DNA of 64,000 nt from Capitella teleta (taxonomy: Eukaryota; Annelida; Polychaeta; Capitellidae): positions 61,406-125,405 of the forward strand of contig KB296865.1 in the NCBI GenBank assembly GCA_000328365.1, given 5' to 3'. A model generated the notes under the pieces. That model saw only the letters and a list, made by a program, of their open reading frames with translations, was not told the DNA's origin and did not search any database. Within the stretch, counting starts at the first letter, position 1. Each line of letters opens with the position of its first letter. A program made the position numbers and the translations under genes. Positions 47,042 to 59,620 of the stretch are shown piece by piece.

Positions 47042-50000
47042 TCATCTGTGTGTTGCTGAGTTTGTGGTAAATGCCCCTGAGAGCAATGAGCTCTGCGTGG
47101 CTTCCTTGTTCAGCCACTCGGCCATTGTGAATGACCACAATCAGATCAGCATTCTGTATTGTCGACAGTCGATGTGCAATGACAATCGAGGTCCGGCCTT
47201 CCTGTGCTCTGTCAAGGGCTTCCTGGACCACCTGTCATCAACAACATTGGCATAAGAATCAATGTTGCGTGGTGCACATACCTTTTCACTCTCAGTGTCA
47301 AGGGCAGACGTTGCCTCGTCCAGAAGCAAGATCTTCGGGTTGCGGATCAGTGCTCGCGCAATGGCCACGCGCTGTTTCTGGCCTCCACTCAATTGAGTTC
47401 CTTTGCTGCCAACATTCGTCTCATAGCCCTGATTTACATCACTATCATTGATAACATTCATCTGATCACTCACTAACCTCAGGAAGGCTTTCAATGAAAG
47501 TGTGGATATTGGCATTGCGTGCTGCCTCAATGATCTCAGGCATTGGAACTTGTCGAGAGCTATCTCCATATGCAATGTTTTCTCGGATGCTGCTATCAAA
47601 CAATAGAGGCTCCTGAGACACGATGCCAATCTGAGAACGCAGCCATGATATGTTCAAGTCTCGGGTGTCAATTCCATCAATCATCTGACAAATATAGAAT
47701 ATTAAGAGATAAGATGACTGTGCTGGATGATTCACCACTGCACCGCCTGCTGGATCATAGAAACGCTCCATAAGCTGAATACTGGTGCTTTTTCCACACC
47801 CAGAGCTACCAACGAGTGCCACAGTCTTCCCTTCAAGCACATCAAGGTCGAAACCTCGCAGAATAGGCACTGTGGATCTGGTCGGATAAGAAAACACAAC
47901 ATCCTTGAAATTCACTGAGCCCTTGCAGTCATCCTGAAAGCAAACTTATTACTTTTATTAGTTATGCAACAGAATAATTATGTATGCAACACTTGCCGGA
48001 GTTTTTCCTTTGGTAGAGAAACTGTCTATGATAGGCTCACGGTCAAGCAGGGCAAACAAACGAGCCGCAGCCTTCATCCCTTTGCCAAAGCCCCGTGTAA
48101 AATGGCTAGCATGGCCTAGGGAAGTACCCCCAAACACGATGGGGCCAATAACTCTGATATAAAGTTAATTGGTGAGATATTTCTGAAAAGGACTACTGTA
48201 CTTACTTTAGCATATCAGGAAAGGTAAGTTCATTATGTTGTATCAGGTAAGCCCCAAAGGAGAAGCTGGCTGCGTGGACAAAGTAAAAGCTTCCCATTGT
48301 AAGGGAAAATGCCAATCCAATGATGTGGGCCGCCTTCATGCCATCCCTGAAATGTGGTCAGGATGTCAAGGTTTATAAGTCCATATACACTGTAATTATG
48401 TATCACACTTACAGGTTCACCTTGTTTGTCAGTCTCTCATATTCATCTGCAAAATCTCGTTCTCCGGTCAGAGATGCCACAGTCCTGATATTTTCGATGG
48501 CTTCAACTGTCACTCTGCCTGCCTCTTCTGATGTATGCTGTCGTCGGGAAGTCCCCTGGATGACCATCATCTGCAAAATCCCCCCACCCACCAAGACGGG
48601 AATAAAACCCACTGTGACTAGAGTCAGTTTCCAACTGTAGATGAAACCTATGATGAGTCCTGCTCCCAAAGAGCTCAACGAGTGGAATGCAATGCCAAAA
48701 GGAGTTCCTGTTGCCTACGCGGCAGAACAAGTTACCCTGGTTCAGATTATTATTGTGAATGTTTACCTCTTGTATGGCAGTCGCATCAGAGGATAGTCTA
48801 GTACTTAGGGCTCCAACATTGTTTTGAGGATGATCAAAGAATGCAACCTCCTGAGGAAAAAATAAATATGTTCAATGTATCACATTTGACAGAGCATCCT
48901 AACAGCTTACTAACCTGTCTCAATATAGCTCTAAATGCTAATTGGCGGACTTTCATTGTCAATCCATTTCCAGACAGAGCGGAAAAGAAATGCTACACAA
49001 TTATGGTATGCACAGTTTGAAATTATATTAAGGGTATATTTATTGCATATTTACTTGGACAAACATTGCTAAGCCTGAAGAAAATCCTATCACAAAGAAT
49101 GCTATGATGTAGATATTGATGACGTCTTCTTGGTCTTCAATGCACAGGGAGTAAACCTGGCATAGAGCAAAACGGATGATCTTGACAATGAGTTTGACAG
49201 TCTGACTCACCTTGAGAATTTCACTGAGTGTTACGGTAAACCCGGGCGCTATTGCACCACATAGAATAGCTCCTAAGCAACCCATAACAACATAGAACCA
49301 TTCTGATGAGTTCAATTGTAAGAGACGAGTCACAGACACCGGTGGTAATTCCTGAACCATGACATTGACATGAACAGTCTAATCAGTGAACCCAGCATGC
49401 TAGGTGAGCATACCTCTTCTTCTTTTTCATCTGAAGGGACTTCTTTAGAAATGGTACCTCGTTTCTTGAAACTAGCTTTTTTGAGAACCATCTGCTCATC
49501 CAGATCATAAATTCCTGGGAAAGAGAATCAATTAAGATAACTTCTGTGCGGTCCGCAACTATTTGTAGCAAATCAAAGAATGCATGAAATAACTGAATGG
49601 CTACCTCCCAGTCCTTCCTAGATCACAAGATGTTCATCATCTCATAAGATGTTCAAGTATTTAATACCAGTATGCATTACAGGTACGCAATAGCCACTCA
49701 CTTTCATTTTCCCAATCTTCTGAAAACAGACCCTGAAGAAGAAAACGAGTTACAAAATTTAACGAATTGATGGAAGTTTATCATTCTTACCTGGTTCATA
49801 GCAAGCTGGTAGTATATTCCTTGCTTTTCAATGAGCTCGTCGTGTGATCCTGATTCATGCACCAAACCCTCCTTCAGACCATATATCAAGTCCGCATCAC
49901 GGATAGTTGTGAGGCGATGAGCTATTACAATAGTTGTTCGACTCACCCGAGCCTACAACCACTCGCTAACAGAATAACTATGCAGACTCCAGATGGCATA

Positions 50001-52357
50001 CGCACCAGGTCCAGTGCTGCTTGGACACTGGACTCAATCTCGGTGTCCAGAGCTGAAGTAGCTTCGTCTAGAAGCAGGATCTTTGGATCTCTGACAAGTG
50101 CTCTTGCTATCGCGATACGTTGTTTCTGACCACCGCTCAGCTGAGCTCCTCTCTCACCAACTATTGTCTCAAGCCCCTTTAAAAGTTGCACAAGTTGGAA
50201 ATCAGTTGAAAGCATATTCTGAGCGCTGACTTTGGGAAGTTTTATAATGAAGTCATACGCATTGGCCTGTTTGGTGGCATTGATGATTTCATCGTCAGTG
50301 ACGCCTTCTCTGCCGTACCGGATGTTCTCCTTGATGGTCGTCCCAAACAAGACAGGCTCCTGGCTGACCACACCAATATTTGAACGTAACCATTCGGTGT
50401 TCAACTTGCGTATATCAATGCCATCGATGAGAATTCTACCCTTCTCCGGATCATAAAACCTCTGAATCATTTGAACTGTGGTTGATTTGCCACAGCCACT
50501 TGAGCCCACTAACGCCACTGTCTTGCCGACCCTTGCTTTCATGTTGAAACCTTTTAGCACCTACGTATATCAAGTGATTAAAATATGTGAACTTCCCCAT
50601 ACATGTATACACCCCAACAATATACTAAACTCACCATTACGTCAGACCTTGCTGGATACTTAAAATAGACATCTTGAAATTCAATTTCCCCTCGGATTTG
50701 CTCAAGTTTCAGTCCATCCTTTGAAGTGCTGTCTATTAGGGGTTGCTAAATTTAAAAATGGTAAAAGTCGAATTCAAGTAAATGCACGCCATGGAATGGC
50801 ACACCCACTCGATGTACGATGCTCCACAAATGATCTGCTGCACCTTGAGCAGTTGACCAACTTTCAATATGCTCGAATGCTCTCGCTAAAGCTAGACTAG
50901 CCCCTTGCGCTGTAAAACAGATCTGCAATTTGTTGAATGTTCTCCTGGACAAAAGAATCGAGAAAGGTAAATTTTTACCAGACAGACAATTCCTAGTGAG
51001 TATAATGCATCTTCTCTAATAAGCTGGCTGCCATACAAGAATGATATTGCATATGCTGTGTTGACGCAGAAGAAGTTTACACCTATACAGATGCCAACAC
51101 GCAAGTCTTTTTGTATTCCAGAAGATCGAGCTTCTTTCACTAGCGAAAAGTATCTGGAATTATATTACATGTAGGTAACGTTATTCCTACCTGACACAAC
51201 TGACCTTTTATATGCTTTCTCCTGCCCAGCATACGCAAATACTGTTTTGATGGCCCCCAATGTTTCACTGGCTACAGCACTAGCCTTGGCACACGCCACT
51301 AGATCCTTCTTGACACTTTTTGTGACTATCTAAAAGGCCTCATTGCTCAATCCTCAATGTACAGTAATGCCTTAATGAGCTTACATTATGCATTATTCCA
51401 CTAGCAATAACCAACATAGGACTGATGGCAAATGCCACCGACACTAATTTCCATCCGTACACAAAAGATAATATCATCCCAGTAATGAACGTTGTCATCC
51501 ACTGCCAGAAGTTTCCAATCGTATCACCGATACCCTCCTTTACCTTGTTGACATCACTACAAGAGCAATCATAAGGTGTGAGTCTGAGGGATATCACTCA
51601 CTTGTTCAGACGGTTATTGAGTTCTCCAATTTCATGAGTGTCAAACCAACCGACCTCTTGTCTCAGTACAGCGTTGAACAGTGTGACCCGCAACTTCTGC
51701 GACTGTCTACAGGAGGTAAGCAACCAGCAAGTTACCTGCCCATACGCAAAAACATTAACTGCTATTCCAATACCTGTATTTACAATCAATCGGAATTTAG
51801 GATCAAATCTTGTTTAATGCATTTACAACTGACCAGTAAAATAGATAGCATAGCTCGACATATCTGCCAGCACCTCGTTTTCCATCTCCAGTTGTATTTC
51901 GTCCATGTTACGTTGGCTGATATTTCTGTCTCATAATATGACATTGGTATTGGTTACTGACTCATTATAGTGACTCACAGGCTAGAATTTGCACAACTGG
52001 GGTAGACGAAGGAATCAATTAGTTTGCCCATAATCACATACAGTATTGGCTCGCATATCCCGTGTCCTGTGGCACATACTGTGCCAAGAACCATGAGGAG
52101 AATGTCAAATTTGTCAGCAAATCTGAACTTGAAGAGAGAAAGAAAGAAGACAAATTGTTTAAAGTTATTAAATAAATTATATACTCAAGGAGAAAAGATA
52201 GTAGCTCATTATTACTTTATTAATGAATACATTATTGCATTATAGCAGGGTGCAATGCGAGTTCTAATAGCCGTGCTACCATTAATGTTCTTACCATTCT
52301 CATGTAGTCTTTTCTTTTAGATGCCATCGTGAAATTTCCTTTGTCTCGTTCAGGCAT
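47037..52357 (-). CDS. ABCB-type full ABC transporter (P-glycoprotein/MDR-like), complete
   Basis: Twenty-five coding exons keep phase: 52295-52357, 51979-52127, 51834-51925, 51602-51773, 51385-51556, 51205-51329, 50979-51153, 50809-50922, 50635-50745, 50231-50560, 50006-50176, 49791-49952, 49702-49732, 49414-49514, 49211-49351, 49055-49156, 48915-48992, 48767-48850, 48413-48714, 48206-48346, 47997-48153, 47736-47933, 47478-47684, 47282-47428 and 47037-47231. They total 3,720 nt, 1,239 residues, near the ~1,280 of vertebrate ABCB1. Order is TMD1-NBD1-linker-TMD2-NBD2. Both NBDs have Walker [11 protein letters not shown]-loop VSQEP, signature LSGGQKQR, Walker [13 protein letters not shown] and the H-loop IVIAHRL. 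The charged linker has VPSDEKEEE. All catalytic residues are present in both halves, so two active ATP sites are expected. The family exports hydrophobic compounds or lipids at the plasma membrane. Introns are mostly 45-75 bp; the intron after the exon ending at 47997 has a GC donor. Confidence 0.96.
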
Positions 52358-53695
52358 TATGGTTGGATGTTGAATCAGAATGCTCAGTTGGATGAAGAAC
52401 TCTGAAATTATTAACATGCAGTGTATATCAGATCGTCCTCTAACAGTACTCATAAAGTGTCATTTAATAGAACAAGACTAGTCAATAATTTTAATTCCCA
52501 TGAGCAGAAGGGCAAATAATGCCAGATATCAGAGGTAGATAAAAAAAAAAACATAAATATTAGAGGAATTTATGAAAACTAGATCCAACCGGAGACTTAT
52601 TCAAAAACAGATGCGGGGTACAAAAAACCGGAGTCTCCGGGTAAAAAAAAATAACAACAACAATCAGTGTAATCGACCAACGGCCTTATAACCACTTAAA
52701 TACGAACAAATTTGCCTGCGGGGCCATATGCAGGGGGGCACCCCCGCCCTCACCCACTCCCGTCAGCGATTTCCTTTATCTCCGTTTTTGCCCCGGACAA
52801 TGGTTGGCATGAATGCAATAATAATGTAAATTCGTTAACGTTTGTTGTTGTGATAGAATAGGGTTAGAATATTTAAGAGTTAATTACATTTGTGCTTTTA
52901 ATTAGAATTAGCTTGAAGGATTATATAGCAGATGTTAGCCGAATTGTGAAATAATATTATAAATATACTTGAACAGGTAGCATCATCACCATTTGGTCCA
53001 ATTTTTACCATATTATTACATAACGCCTCAGATTTCGAATCCCGTTGTACCGTCGTGCATGCACGCGACACAGCGTAAACAAAGTCCAAATGCGAGCTCA
53101 TAAATATTCATGAGCTCATCGTGACGTCACAGGTGGTATACGAAGCATTCTCTCACAGCGACATATATGGATGTGTGTATCGATAATGAGGGCGGGGATG
53201 AATACGGATATAATGAGGACCTTCTGATAATCTAATCATACAGGTTTTAATCTTGTGTCAGCAATAACGAAGGAGAGAGAACTCAGAGAATTGAATGACA
53301 GTGTTGGCGATCAGAGCGGCCGCGGAGAAGAGAGTCAGGGCAAGGCATGCACGCATCATGATCATCGGCAGCAACGATATAGTCAAATACGTGAAAATCA
53401 TCGACATGTTTTGATTTATTTTGGCGATAACAAGCATGCCATGTTTTTCACGGCTTCAAGCTACTAAGGAAACACGTTAATACAAGGATAAAATTTAGGG
53501 CTATTTTTGTATCACACAAAATCCACCGAAGTGCTCTAAAGCCAACAAGATCATAACCTGAAAATTGCTATGAATATGCAAGGTGTTTGTTTTTTAGCTT
53601 TTAATATGACCCCAAATCGCCAATTTGACATTAAAAAAAATAGATTCCTTGCATATCAGGACCTGATTTATTCAAAAGTGAAATAAGAAGTCAAC
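52358..53695. other. Upstream region of the ABC transporter, no gene recognised
   Basis: This includes the ABC gene's 5' flank; an acceptor-like AATTTCAG on minus near 52400 suggests a 5' UTR exon boundary. A plus frame at 53255-53467 (ITKERELRELNDSVGDQSG) follows a possible acceptor but cannot be assigned. Confidence 0.4.
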
Positions 53696-53699
53696 ATTA

Positions 53700-53962
53700 A
53701 TTTTACAGTCTAGATCACAATATCCGTCCCTCTGACTTCACAATACTTTCCCCGGTTATTGGACCCATCACACGTACCAACACAAACTCAAACTCCCCTG
53801 AGACCATACAAGCGAGCGCATCCACGAAGACACAAATATCCATTACAGTCCAACCAGGTACCACTGGAGGGGTATGGGGGTTTTCAGGCCGCAAAATTCG
53901 AGCCCAGCCCACGACCCTCTGCACGCTAGGCGAGTGCGCTCCCACTGCGCTGTCGCGGGCCT
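53700..53962 (-). mobile_element. tRNA-derived SINE, second family (B)
   Basis: Read on minus from about 53962, a tRNA-like head is visible: GGCCCGCGACAGCGCAGTGG, with the A box, then about 50 bp later a B-box-like GGCTCGAATTT. The body that follows does not match family A at 44703-45032. I did not find clear target duplications, so the ends are approximate. Confidence 0.65.
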
Positions 53963-54845
53963 TAGTATGAAATAATTGCCCACTATCGGATTTTAGCAGA
54001 CTTTTGATGCCTCATTCAGGTTTATTTTCTGCATGAAATACATTTATTTTATGCGAAAGAGCATTCATTGCTGCGTCGAATGATATCAAAATATCTCGTA
54101 TTGCAATTATGTCTGGGTTTGAGCCCCATTTGAGCTAGATTTACTGGACTATAATGACAGTTAAAATAGGAAGTGTAAGATTGCATGCATGATAACACAA
54201 CGTTAAATTGTGGCATAATCACGCCTTTAAGGGTATACCGGTAAACTGATAAATGTTTACAATAAGAATCGATTGCACAATAACTGTCAAGTTGTTATTC
54301 TAGTTAAACTGCGTGTCAGGTCGTCCTGCTATGGTTATAATGTAACCCCGTATAACCTGTCACACATGTCCCACATGAGGATAAATGGCGTTCTTTCGCG
54401 GCCTGTCTGAATATCTCTGACAGTGTATGTGGGTGAAGAATCTCCTTTAAGCCAATGGCCTCATTTGAACACAGGGGGAGAGTTGGGCCACCGGTTCCAG
54501 CTATGGGTCAAATAGCTCAATTGCCTACGGATGAAGGTTCCTCACTGACACCCCAATGGCACAAAATGTGGAAGGACTTTACCACCCACCGTATTACCCT
54601 GGTCAAGTTTGTCAACTCAAACAATCAAAAAAACCCCAGTGCTCCGCTATGATGTTCGATTTATACCAGAGGCCTTCACACTGGCTGTCCGAAACCGATT
54701 CGTGCCGCTCTAATAATAATAATAATAATAATTTATTCAGTAAAACGTGAGAAAATGTGCAATAATGAAGTTGTGGCTGAAGCACGAGTGCTTTTGTGCC
54801 ACGATGAAAATTTACATGAAGTGAAGTATATGGAAAAAGGTGCAT

Positions 54846-54945
54846 TGGAGCGAGTTTTGTTTTTTGTTACACGAACAGAGAGGTAATTTCTATTACATTT
54901 ACACGTTACACGAACAGAGAGGTAATTTCTATTACATTTACAGAG
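54846..54945. repeat. 39-bp tandem duplication
   Basis: GTTACACGAACAGAGAGGTA and the following 19 bp occur twice back to back (about 54865-54942). It lies just beyond the 3' end of the LINE at 54990-57790 and may reflect slippage or an insertion-linked duplication. Confidence 0.8.
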
Positions 54946-54989
54946 AACACAGAAAAAGAAGAATGAAAAACGAAGAGAGAGAGAAAATA

Positions 54990-57800
54990 AATAAACAATA
55001 ATAATAATAATAATAACATAATGTAATTACTATTCAGATATATTTTGCTATTAAAATGTTTTTTAGAGTTCTTTTGAATTTTCCAACGGAATCAATATTT
55101 AGGAGTGACAGTGGGTGGAGAAACGAATTGTAAATGAATGGTATACTATAATGTAATGTTTTTTGCCTTAAGACCGTTCTACAATAGGGTTGGACAATTT
55201 TACAACTTGTGCTTGATCTTGTATTTTGACCATGGATAACAGGGGTTAGGTGAAAAGTTTGAGTGACGGGATTGGGAAGCATGTGGTTAGTTAGTTTGAA
55301 CGTAAACATTGAAGTGCAATATATATACAAATCCTCAAGTGTCAGAAGCGTGCACTCTTTAAACAAAGGTAGGGTATGTGTTANNNNNNNNNNNNNNNNN
55401 NNNNNNNNNNNNNNNNNNNNNNNNNNNNNNNNNNNNNNNNNNNNNNNNNNNNNNNNNNNNNNNNNNNNNNNNNNNNNNNNNNNNNNNNNNNNNNNNNNNN
55501 NNNNNNNNNNNNNNNNNNNNNNNNNNNNNNNNNNNNNNNNNNNNNNNNNNNNNNNNNNNNNNNNNNNNNNNNNNNNNNNNNNNNNNNNNNNNNNNNNNNN
55601 NNNNNNNNNNNNNNNNNNNNNNNNNNNNNNNNNNNNNNNNNNNNNNNNNNNNNNNNNNNNNNNNNNNNNNNNNNNNNNNNNNNNNNNNNNNNNNNNNNNN
55701 NNNNNNNNNNNNNNNNNNNNNNNNNNNNNNNNNNNNNNNNNNNNNNNNNNNCGATTTTTAAACTTTATATATAATTTATTTTTAAATTTTATGGAAATTT
55801 TTAACCCATCAGTAATCCATTTATTACCATCCCTTTTGGTTCGCTTTCTATTAACAAATGGGAATGATGATTCATAATGAGTTATAATTTTGTTTAGGAA
55901 CATATCATAAGCTTGACAGGGGTTGTTCAGAGCAGTTATGTCCTGCCATGACTCACCATTTATCAAGTGTTTGAATTTATCTTTATTGTTTTGTGTATAG
56001 GACCTGTAAGATATAATTTCTTGGTCTGGAGTATAGCTTTTGGGTGTTTTAAAAGCACAAAAAATTGGATAATGATCTGATATGTCAGTGTGAATAACTC
56101 CGGTTTTGTGTTCTACATTTATATTATTGGTGAAAATATTATCTATGACGGAATACCTATTATGATCCTGTCTCGTGGTACTATTTATCAGTGGGATGTG
56201 AGTTTCAGGGTGTATGAGATCAAGTAATTCAGAGGCTACAGTGTCGTTTTGAAATGCGGAAATATCTATGTTGAAATCTCCTAGCAGATAACTGGTTTTA
56301 TTTTCATGCTTTATTACCCTTAGAATATCTTCAAGTATTTTAATGAAATTTTGAAAGCTTCTGTTAGGAGGTCTATAAATCACACCAATTATCAGAGGGT
56401 TTAACTCACGTGTTGTGGGTATTTCAATGAAAAGTGATTCAATATCGTCGTTGAAGGTGTCCAAATCGGGTCTAGGTTTGAATTCGAATTTATTACTTAT
56501 AAACAGTGAGACTCCTCCTCCCCTGCGTTCGGTCCGCACCGAGTGTATACTATTGTAGTCGGGAATATCGTAATTGTCCTTGTTGTTAGAAGTCAGCCAA
56601 GTCTCTGTCAAAGCAATTATTGAAAAGCTAACATCTGTCAGGTGTAAACAGTTGGTTAGTTCAGTGTTATTTTGGGGCAAACTGCGTACGTTAGAATGGA
56701 AAAGAGAAAATAGAGTGTTAAAGTTCGGCTCAAGTGGAAAGTCACTGTAAGAATATATGCGGTTATTTAAAGAAGGCAAGATATTTAGATCTGGATTTAG
56801 GTCATCAAGCGTTTGATGATTGAGATGTTCAGGAGACATAGATTGCATGGTAGTTATTTTTACGTTGAGAATTAACAAAATGATATTTAGATACACCCCT
56901 TGCAGATTTGAAGACACTATGGCAAAGTATTTGTAGTAAACATATAAAATTACTGTTAGTTACATGATTATTTAAAGTAAAGCAAAATAATGATAATGGT
57001 GAGGGAGAAACTTTGGGATTGAAACCAAAGAGTTTAACAGAAAAAAGAAAAAAGAAATGGGGAATAGATGGGAGATACATTAAGAGGAGGGGTTGACAAA
57101 GGAATTCAGGAGGATTTCACAGTCATGTACAGTCTCCTGACCGAATTGTACCTGCATTGTCCTTGTACACAATTGAACCATCGTGTTCCAGCAGTCCTTG
57201 AAGTGGCCTTGCCTCTTCATCAGCCGAGACTTGTTGAGCAGGGTTGAACGCACTCTGGTTAGATCTTCGTTGATGAAGTGCGTCGTGTTGCGTAGGTTCC
57301 GTCGGTGTTGCATTACACGATGACGGGCACGATATGTCGCAAACTTGATGATTACCGATCGCGGCTTACCGCCGTCCTTCTTTCCGACCCTGTGGATTCG
57401 GTCGACGTCGTGGGCGGTGATTGCAGGCTCCACACTCATCGTTGTGTTCATGAGTTCGAGAGTGCGGGTCAGGATGTCTTCGTTTTCATCCTCGGGAAAC
57501 CCAGCGATCCTGAGAGAATTCCTTCTCTGGTACTGTTCCAATGAGTCGTTGGAAGTCTCCAGGGTTACTACTCGCCTTCTGAGGTCGTCAATAGTGGCGT
57601 CTTTCCTTTTTAGTTCCGCCCTTAGAGCAATTATCTCTTGCCTCACGCTCTCACCCACAATATCTCCAAGGGATGAACGAACCTGGGGGTCCTTGAGAGC
57701 AAGTCCGAGGGCTTTGGCGAAGGCTGCAGAGTCCATATCCAAAAAAGACTGGGACGCTCGTCTTGTCCACATGTGCCAAGAGATGACGGAAAGGATCGCA
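54990..57800 (-). mobile_element. Two-ORF LINE with ORF1, endonuclease and (TTA)n tail; middle in a gap
   Basis: On minus, ORF1 (57772-57080, 230 codons) has a coiled coil and an RRM-like domain with RRNSLRIAGFPEDENEDI, then HDVDRIHRVGKK and RSVIIKFATYRAR. ORF2 starts near 56917 with an apurinic-type endonuclease: FHSNVRSLPQNNTEL, IIALTETWLTS, RRGGGVSLFIS, GVIYRPPN, LLGDFNIDI and ISDHYPIF. It enters a 368-N gap where the reverse transcriptase should be, and its C-terminal ~115 residues end at 55034. A TTA-type tail lies near 54990-55015. Layout fits the Jockey/CR1/L2 group. All sequence outside the gap is open, so this may be a young, nearly full-length copy. The gap is too short for a full RT domain. 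Confidence 0.9.
55384..55751. other. Assembly gap (368 N)
   Basis: 368 unknown bases inside LINE ORF2. A complete reverse transcriptase would need roughly 1.5 kb or more, so either the gap size is wrong or the copy is internally deleted. Confidence 0.99.
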
Positions 57801-57985
57801 CTGGTTCCCGAGAATCTTTAGTCCTGAATCATTTGCACTTGGGGTGGATTAGCAAGTCCACATATTATCGTCCGTAGAGAAACAAACAGGATAATTATAG
57901 ATTTCTGAGTGATTATAAGAGAGCTTAAAATACGTCCGCTCTCTTTAACGTCAACCGCTCGAATAATATACAATATGCTCTCTTA

Positions 57986-58186
57986 CAATATGCAGAAGAA
58001 GACTGCTTACCAGAAGAGCTGTGGAAGGAAATGGACTCGAATATGAGCACTTCAGCAGCAGAACACATGCCAAGAAAGAAAAGATTGAAACAACACTGGC
58101 TACCAGTGGATATCTACAAGATTACTGAACGTCGCAAACTAGCAAGGTCCTCCGGAGATCAAGGGAAATCAGCAAGAAATAATTGA
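57986..58186 (+). mobile_element. LINE fragment (endonuclease-RT linker region)
   Basis: A 67-codon frame reads EEDCLPEELWKEMDSNMST, then PRKKRLKQHWLPVDIYKITE and RRKLARSSGD before a stop. This matches the linker between endonuclease and reverse transcriptase in RTE-like LINEs (pattern KK-...-WL...-I..RRK). No other part is next to it; it is a short relic lying upstream of the larger LINE. Confidence 0.55.
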
Positions 58187-58562
58187 AAAGTAAAGCCCAC
58201 AAACAGGAGTGATAAACAACAAAAGAGGAGAAAATCTAGTAGAAACAGAAGCTATCCTGGGAAGAGGGGCTGAGTAATAGCAACTCCACAACCCCAATAA
58301 TATCAATGGATAACAAGCAAACAAAACTCAAAACCACAACCCACAAAGCATGAGCTAGAGGTCTCTCTGAAACTTTTGAGGAATACACCTGAAATAGATG
58401 AAACCCCAATAGAGCTATAGAAAGCAAGTGGAGATGAAGGTGTGACTCTCATATGATAATTGTGTCTCAAAATCTAGAAAAAGTGAGCGTGGCCCAGAGA
58501 CTGGTGCAAAGGGTATTCATTCCAATCCCCCCCAAAAAGCAATACATGTACCAAGGAATGTG

Positions 58563-58738
58563 CTAATCACCTCACCATCAATCTTATTGCTCATGCTAAC
58601 AAAATGCTCTTGAAGATCTTTGTTGTGAGGCTCCAGGTTTCCTACCATAGAGACATCCGCGAAGATCAAGGCGCTTTGTGAAGGGAAGAGGCCACAAACA
58701 TCCAGATCATCATCGACAAACACAATGAACGCAATCTG
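58563..58738 (-). CDS. Possible single exon of an unidentified gene (GAIN-like?)
   Basis: Between an acceptor (TTGCAG) and a GTGATT donor, a minus frame encodes IAFIVFVDDDLDVCG, then SALIFADVSMVGNLE and LQEHFVSMSNKIDG. The first part faintly resembles strand patterns in the GAIN domain of adhesion GPCRs. I found no GPS motif or seven-helix exons nearby, so the call is speculative. It may be a lone exon of a gene continuing outside the repeats, or chance. Confidence 0.2.
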
Positions 58739-59284
58739 CAATCTTTATAATTAACACATTCACCGCCATAGACGGTGATCGCCGTCTTTTCACGCCCAAC
58801 GCCAAATGCGCATACAATAACCACTTTAGGGCCATCTCTGTAATATTTTTGTATATGTTGACTGAATGCATTGTACGATTTCAGAAGAACATTTCCTCGT
58901 GATATTCATCGAACTCACCTTCGATATATTTATTATAATAATCAAAGAAATATGCTTCTGGCGTTGACACAGCAGTTACTAATTGATTATGTTATATCGC
59001 CTCGACCCCTATGTTTCTATTTCTCGATCGTCAGCACAATTGCAAACATACTTGGTTTTCCCAAATACTAGTATGTATTTCTTTGAAGTTTCACAACTGC
59101 CTTTGCCTCAACTTCTGGATTATCTCTTCTGAAACATCAAAAGCGGTGTAATATCAACACTGCTGGTAAGTTCGTTGGAAAGAGGGTGCGCTAAAGGGAT
59201 AATTCAGGTTACTGTTCCTGTACAAACATGTTTCGCGCTTTTTAACTGCACTACGGCTACACTGCTCACCCTCCATTTACGCTT

Positions 59285-59620
59285 CACCACCATAAGGACA
59301 ATGGGTGATGGACCCAGGTCTGGGATACCTCAGGTTGCGACCAGAAGGCAGGATCCTGCAGTCCTGGTGGGTCACCTCCGAGATCGTTTCCGTCCTTCTA
59401 CCGGACCGCAGATGATATCATCGGATCCCACGGACCCCCCAATAAGTGGGCAAACAGTTTGACGATGACTTAGAAGCGCGAGACTCCATCCGACGCCCTT
59501 TCGGAGGTCTACATTTATACCCATTGAAACGCCGTGTAACCGCCTCCGTAGGGCGCTGCAGCACTTGCGGTGGATCTCTGGAAGAATGAGCTGCACTGGC
59601 CAGGAGAGGATCTGAATTCT
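59285..59620 (+). mobile_element. Tc1/mariner transposase relic
   Basis: A decayed frame reads GDGPRSGIPQVATRRQDPAV, then VGHLRDRFRPSTGPQ, ISGQTV, LRSARLHPTPFRRS and LRRALQHLRWIS. These follow the N-terminal helix-turn-helix part of Tc1-type transposases (RPRSGRPRVTT...R.IRL.HLR.RF...I...TV..RL...GL..R.P......R...L..A..HLRW). Stops and frame changes interrupt it, and the catalytic part is missing. No terminal inverted repeats were found. Confidence 0.75.

Noticed and set aside
51703-51735. A 33-bp intron in the ABC transporter
   Set aside because: GT...AG bounds exist, but the 33 bp encode [11 protein letters not shown] in frame and align well with the family, so it is exon.
53255-53467. Plus ORF, charged N-terminus (ITKERELRELND)
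   Set aside because: Faint resemblance to filament proteins only; no heptad continuation or second exon.
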